The position numbers and the translations under genes are program-made. Under the pieces are notes generated by a model. It searched no databases. It saw only the letters and a list, made by a program, of their open reading frames with translations, and was not told where the DNA came from. A stretch of 64,000 nucleotides of DNA from Corbicula japonica (lineage: Eukaryota; Mollusca; Bivalvia; Venerida; Cyrenidae). Below are positions 60,426-64,000 of this stretch, piece after piece (the first letter of the stretch is position 1; every line of letters begins with the position of its first letter). Location: positions 434,001-498,000 of the forward strand of contig JAZAYU010000038.1 of assembly GCA_038501625.1 (NCBI GenBank), written 5' to 3'.

Positions 60426-62721
60426 ATGAGAACGATGAAATATTTAGTTTTGTTTTTCCTACACAATGTTTTGCTTCAAATGGCTAATTGCATCATGTTT
60501 AGGAAAAAAATGGTTGCGATGGAATGAAATAAACGTAACATTTGGAGAAACAATTGATTCAATTGAATCAGTTTCATTGATGATGTGTTTAGCGAAATGC
60601 CAGCAAATTTCCGGTTGTGAAGCAGCTTACGTAAATGAATCGAATTCTAAATGCAAGCTTTCGACCTATTACCCTCCAGACGGAACAAAGTCGGCAACTC
60701 CTCGCACCGGATGGGCTGTATATTACAAAGGTATTACTAAGTTTGTTGCATAATAACAACTAGATTATAGAGTTTAAGTTTGTTAAGCAGGTTTAAACAA
60801 AACTTTGTTTCAGATTTTTCAAAACATGTTGCCCCTATATGTGAGGTAAAACGAGACACTGAGTTCAGTTTGAAAAAAATTCCCGTGGTTATGAGCTATT
60901 ATGTGTCTGATATCTGGCAAGTAGGTGATTGGTTATAATTTTTATTACATTACGAAGTACCAACCATCCATTATCAGAACAAGCACCTAGAGGGGTTCGA
61001 TCCCTGACTGGAAGGTTATCGATAAAACTTCATAAACAAGCTGGCGGCCAAACAAACTTACATTAAACGAAAATAACAAAATGGTATCCATTTTTAACCA
61101 GATAGCGGCTTAACAACCGGCAATGGCAGATCAGTATTAATTCGTTTATTTACTCGCGACTCATTTAAAGCTATATCAGCACCATTGATAATCTGGTAGC
61201 CGTTTCATCAAATAGCCACATTCTTTAACTAGCTGATGACTCACAAAGCAACCATTCAACTGTTTCTGCCTGACGTTTCCTCTTAAACCGAACGTTGCTC
61301 GTTAATGAAAGCATTGTTACTCGGTTTGAAAGGTTTGTCGAATTATTTGTCCACTTGGCTTTTTATCGTCATCTAAGATATTAAAATACTTTTGGCAACG
61401 GGTTCGCAAAATTACATCAACCTTTGTATAGATTACTTCAACGATTGTGCTCTTTTCTTTTCATTTGTCTCACTTGAGCTAGATGAAATGAATTTTTGGT
61501 AGGCGAGTATTTTTTTTCATTTGGCCTAGTTTCCCTTTTTCAAGCAGTTTTATATAATAATTATAACAATTGTTCATGCAAACTTTCACAAAACAAATGC
61601 CAAGCATGCGGTTTTTAACAAAGTGTAAGTGCATCATGTTCAGTCAGTCTATTAACGTTAGTCGGAAGCTTAAATATTTCAAATCCCATAATATCATGTT
61701 CACTATCATGACGTTTTAAAAATGTATACCCTAATCATGTAAAAACGATTTATTCGATGTTATACGGGCGAGTGTTCAAAAATCTGAGTAGTAAAACAAT
61801 AGTCTAAAAACACTCGACATAAATTGTATTATGTATTGCTTTAAGTATCTCGAGATCTTTGTCTGTTTTTGACACAACATAGATGTGTCCCCTGATATCT
61901 GAAATAAGCAGTTACAAAAAGGTGAATTATGCATATCAGGAATCGCCACATTCAGAAAAAACAGCCTCCCCACACAGTCAAGAAGAAGAGAGGGGGAGAG
62001 AGCATGGTTAATAAAATAATCAGTTTCAAAAAAGACACCACTAACAATAAACAAAAATGAGAACCCGAGAGGTTACCGCCTTGGAACGGTCAGTGGCAAA
62101 TCAAATTGCCACTGGGGGGTTTAAACCAGGTTCTAGGGTGCACCAACCTCACACTTGCCCCAAAAGGTTCTCATTTCACAAAATAAGTACAAGTTGTCTT
62201 GGTGAAAAGACTCCAAAGACTTACAAGGCGGCGTCCGAACGCACGTCATGTAACTATATTCAACGCACTTGGCTAGGCGGATGTATATAAGCCTTTGATA
62301 TGATTGTCTTAGTAAAAATATTCGCTTAACATTTTGATCCGTTTCAGATATAGCAGAGACGTCTTTGTTTCGTAAAACGTGCATGCTGAGGATGAAAATA
62401 ATAATTGTAATATAACATTATAATAAAACAATAACGAACAAATCCACAATAGTCTTCTCTATAATAACGAGTATGTTTTTGTTTTAGAATCAAATGAAGT
62501 TAAAGGGGTTCAAGCCTGGCAATCGTCCACGTTTTCAGACTGTGTCGCAGAACATGCTATTGACGGGAAATTTGACGAACTGGTGTGTTCAACCTCAATT
62601 CATTGCGGCTGTCGATGTGCGCATACAAACAGTCAAACTTCTGCATGGGTCGTGGAATTGAAGTCTCCTGGATATGTGAAAACTGTTTTGCCTTACTTCC
62701 GAGTAGAAAGCGCTCATAGTG
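60426..62721 (+). CDS. PAN + F-type-lectin-like gene D, frameshifted exon 1, 3' partial
   Basis: Exon 1 60426-60730 (305 nt) ends AAAG|GTATTA. Exon 2 62488-62721 (234 nt) follows ttttag and ends at a gtaag donor. The start gives MRTMKYLVLFFLHNVLLQ, like gene C. A run of seven A at 60504-60510 shifts the frame: the PAN part (KWLRWNEINV ... MCLAKCQQISGC) is read one base later than the signal peptide. Gene C's exon 1 is 304 nt, so one extra base explains it exactly. Exon 2 is open: CVAEHAIDG, WVVELKSPGY. I found no exon 3 before 64000; given intron sizes in A and B it may lie beyond. Either a pseudogene or a one-base homopolymer error. It is divergent to gene C. Confidence 0.75.
61925..62218 (-). 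mobile_element. Penelope-like tail in intron 1 of gene D
   Basis: From gcatatcaggaatcgccaca to acaagttgtcttggtgaaaa in reverse orientation; one of the best-preserved short copies. Antisense to the gene. Confidence 0.85.
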
Positions 62722-62734
62722 GTAAGAATTATTT

Positions 62735-62865
62735 CAAAATGCGGCCGTAAAAGGTCTCCCCGAACATTAAGTCAGTACTGTTATATGAATAAGTTTAAAA
62801 AATCCGTTACCTATGTCATGCAATGATTATTTCATATATGGTAGCTATCCAATCGGGTAGAGTAA
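62735..62865 (+). mobile_element. SINE body fragment
   Basis: gcggccgtaaaaggtctccc ... gtcagtactgt ... ccgttacctatgtcatgcaa matches the SINE body at 41.13-41.17 and 41.82-41.86 kb. It starts just after gene D exon 2. Confidence 0.65.
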
Positions 62866-63284
62866 ATATCATAATAGTATGTGTAATTAAAAACTTATTC
62901 ACTAGATATGCCTAAATATTTTTCCACTCTCGCATTTGGTCTTCAAACATTTTTTTATTCTTCAGTTATTTCCTAGTACATAACTGGACAGCAGTAAATA
63001 TAAAATCACTGTCTCTTTATCAATGGTATTATACATGTATATTACTCAGAATTTGATAAAGGCGACTTTTGCTTTCTTTAATATTTATTGTTTAGGTAAA
63101 CACTTAAAGATTCATTATTTTTTTCTTGAATTGTTTATTTGATAAAACCTATGAATTTGTCGTCTGGGTTTAAATATTAAATTTGGTCACGAGACTCAGT
63201 ATCTTATTTATCCTTAGCTAGAGGGAATACTTAAGATAGGCCTTATCAAATCCTAAGTGGCATAATATAAATTCATTTAAAATG

Positions 63285-63570
63285 ATAGAGCCCGCACCGT
63301 CACGGCGACAGCGCCTAGCCCTGCAATTCCTGCGACGCAACCAATTGAGCTAATCGGGAAAACCCCAAAAAAGTTTGATCGGATAGCCCTGATTTACGTA
63401 ACAATCACTACATTACATCGGCAACGGGTTATTTTACTGATAAAACTGACTAAATATACGGGGGGACTTTTTACGGCCGCCACACTGCACAAATAGCGCT
63501 AAGGTGAATTTTCAAATGATAATGCCTCTAGCTGGGAGCGAACCCGCACCGTCACGGCGACAGCTCCGTA
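63285..63570 (-). mobile_element. tRNA-SINE in partial tandem (head-body-head)
   Basis: Two tRNA-like head segments (gaacccgcaccgtcacggcg motif near 63291-63313 and 63541-63560) flank one SINE body (63365-63515). This is the mirror image of the arrangement at 41.04-41.99 kb but without the nested TIR element. Confidence 0.75.
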
Positions 63571-63574
63571 GAAA

Positions 63575-64000
63575 TGGGATTAATTATATACCCATTACTG
63601 ATTTTAGCACAGTGCAGCGATAATCCGCAAAAATCAAACAAATCTTCGGATAAATAATTTCTTAATTTCTTTTTGGACATTGTCCAATTTTCCGATTGTG
63701 TATTTTTTAAGCTAACGGTAGTTTCTACGTTTCAAAATGGCCGATTTCAAACTGCGATATTTTCACAAATTTAGATTTGTTGACTTCAATGACACTCTTT
63801 CTTTAAAAATAATTATTGATTTCACGGCCTTTACAAATAAAAATTATGTGAAATCGTCAACAAATGTGAAAGAAAGTTAAAGTAATAGATAGTCATGGCA
63901 AAATTAAATAAAACAAGCTAAAGACTACTTTTTAGGAGCGAAGAAGTACAGATACCGTTCAACTATCCCAATTAAAGTATCCATTTGCAACAATCCTTCC
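63575..64000. other. Window end, nothing recognised
   Basis: AT-rich; I could not identify gene D exon 3 here (no WRN..FSIF-like sequence after an acceptor). Confidence 0.4.

Overview
The window looks like AT-rich, intron-containing animal DNA, most likely from a bivalve mollusc. The reasons are multi-exon genes with clean GT-AG junctions, a somatomedin-B-type receptor ectodomain and PAN plus F-type-lectin-like secreted proteins of kinds expanded in bivalves, a decayed Penelope-like retroelement, and very many inverted-repeat elements and minisatellites. I cannot fix the genus. Gene density is low: five gene models, four of them from one family and two of those probably the same locus. Everything else I can name is repeat-derived.

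Layout. 1-4.6 kb: last exons of a somatomedin-B receptor-like ectodomain gene (+), with a satellite/inverted-repeat element in its intron. 4.7-10.5 kb: a Penelope-like element (RT plus tail) and copies of its tail, one of them split by a 1.2 kb terminal-inverted-repeat element. 11.1-12.25 kb: a CpG-rich foldback-like element built of ~21 bp units. 12.4-17 kb: MITEs and non-coding DNA. 17.2-37.2 kb: two almost identical ~9.73 kb blocks on either side of a gap of exactly 500 N. Each block carries the same three-exon minus-strand gene (signal peptide, PAN/Apple, discoidin/F-type-lectin-like), and this is probably an assembly duplication. 37.2-43.4 kb: minisatellites, a tRNA-SINE composite and a MITE with a visible target-site duplication. 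44.3-46.3 kb: ~385 bp satellite. 46.3-53.2 kb: hairpin elements, a TTAA-flanked element, and non-coding DNA paralogous to 10.6-22 kb. 53.2-54.85 kb: an intact third paralogue (-). 54.9-60.4 kb: Penelope tails and older duplicated DNA. 60.4-62.7 kb: a fourth paralogue (+) with a one-base frameshift in exon 1; its last exon probably lies beyond the window.

The PAN plus lectin-like genes share exon phases (1 and 1), exon sizes and 5' flanks, so they form a cluster made by segmental duplication. Their products should be small secreted proteins; binding or recognition is only a family-level inference. The strongest second-look items are the gap-flanked duplication, the possible extended exon 2, the foldback element, and the Penelope element with an upstream copy of its own tail.
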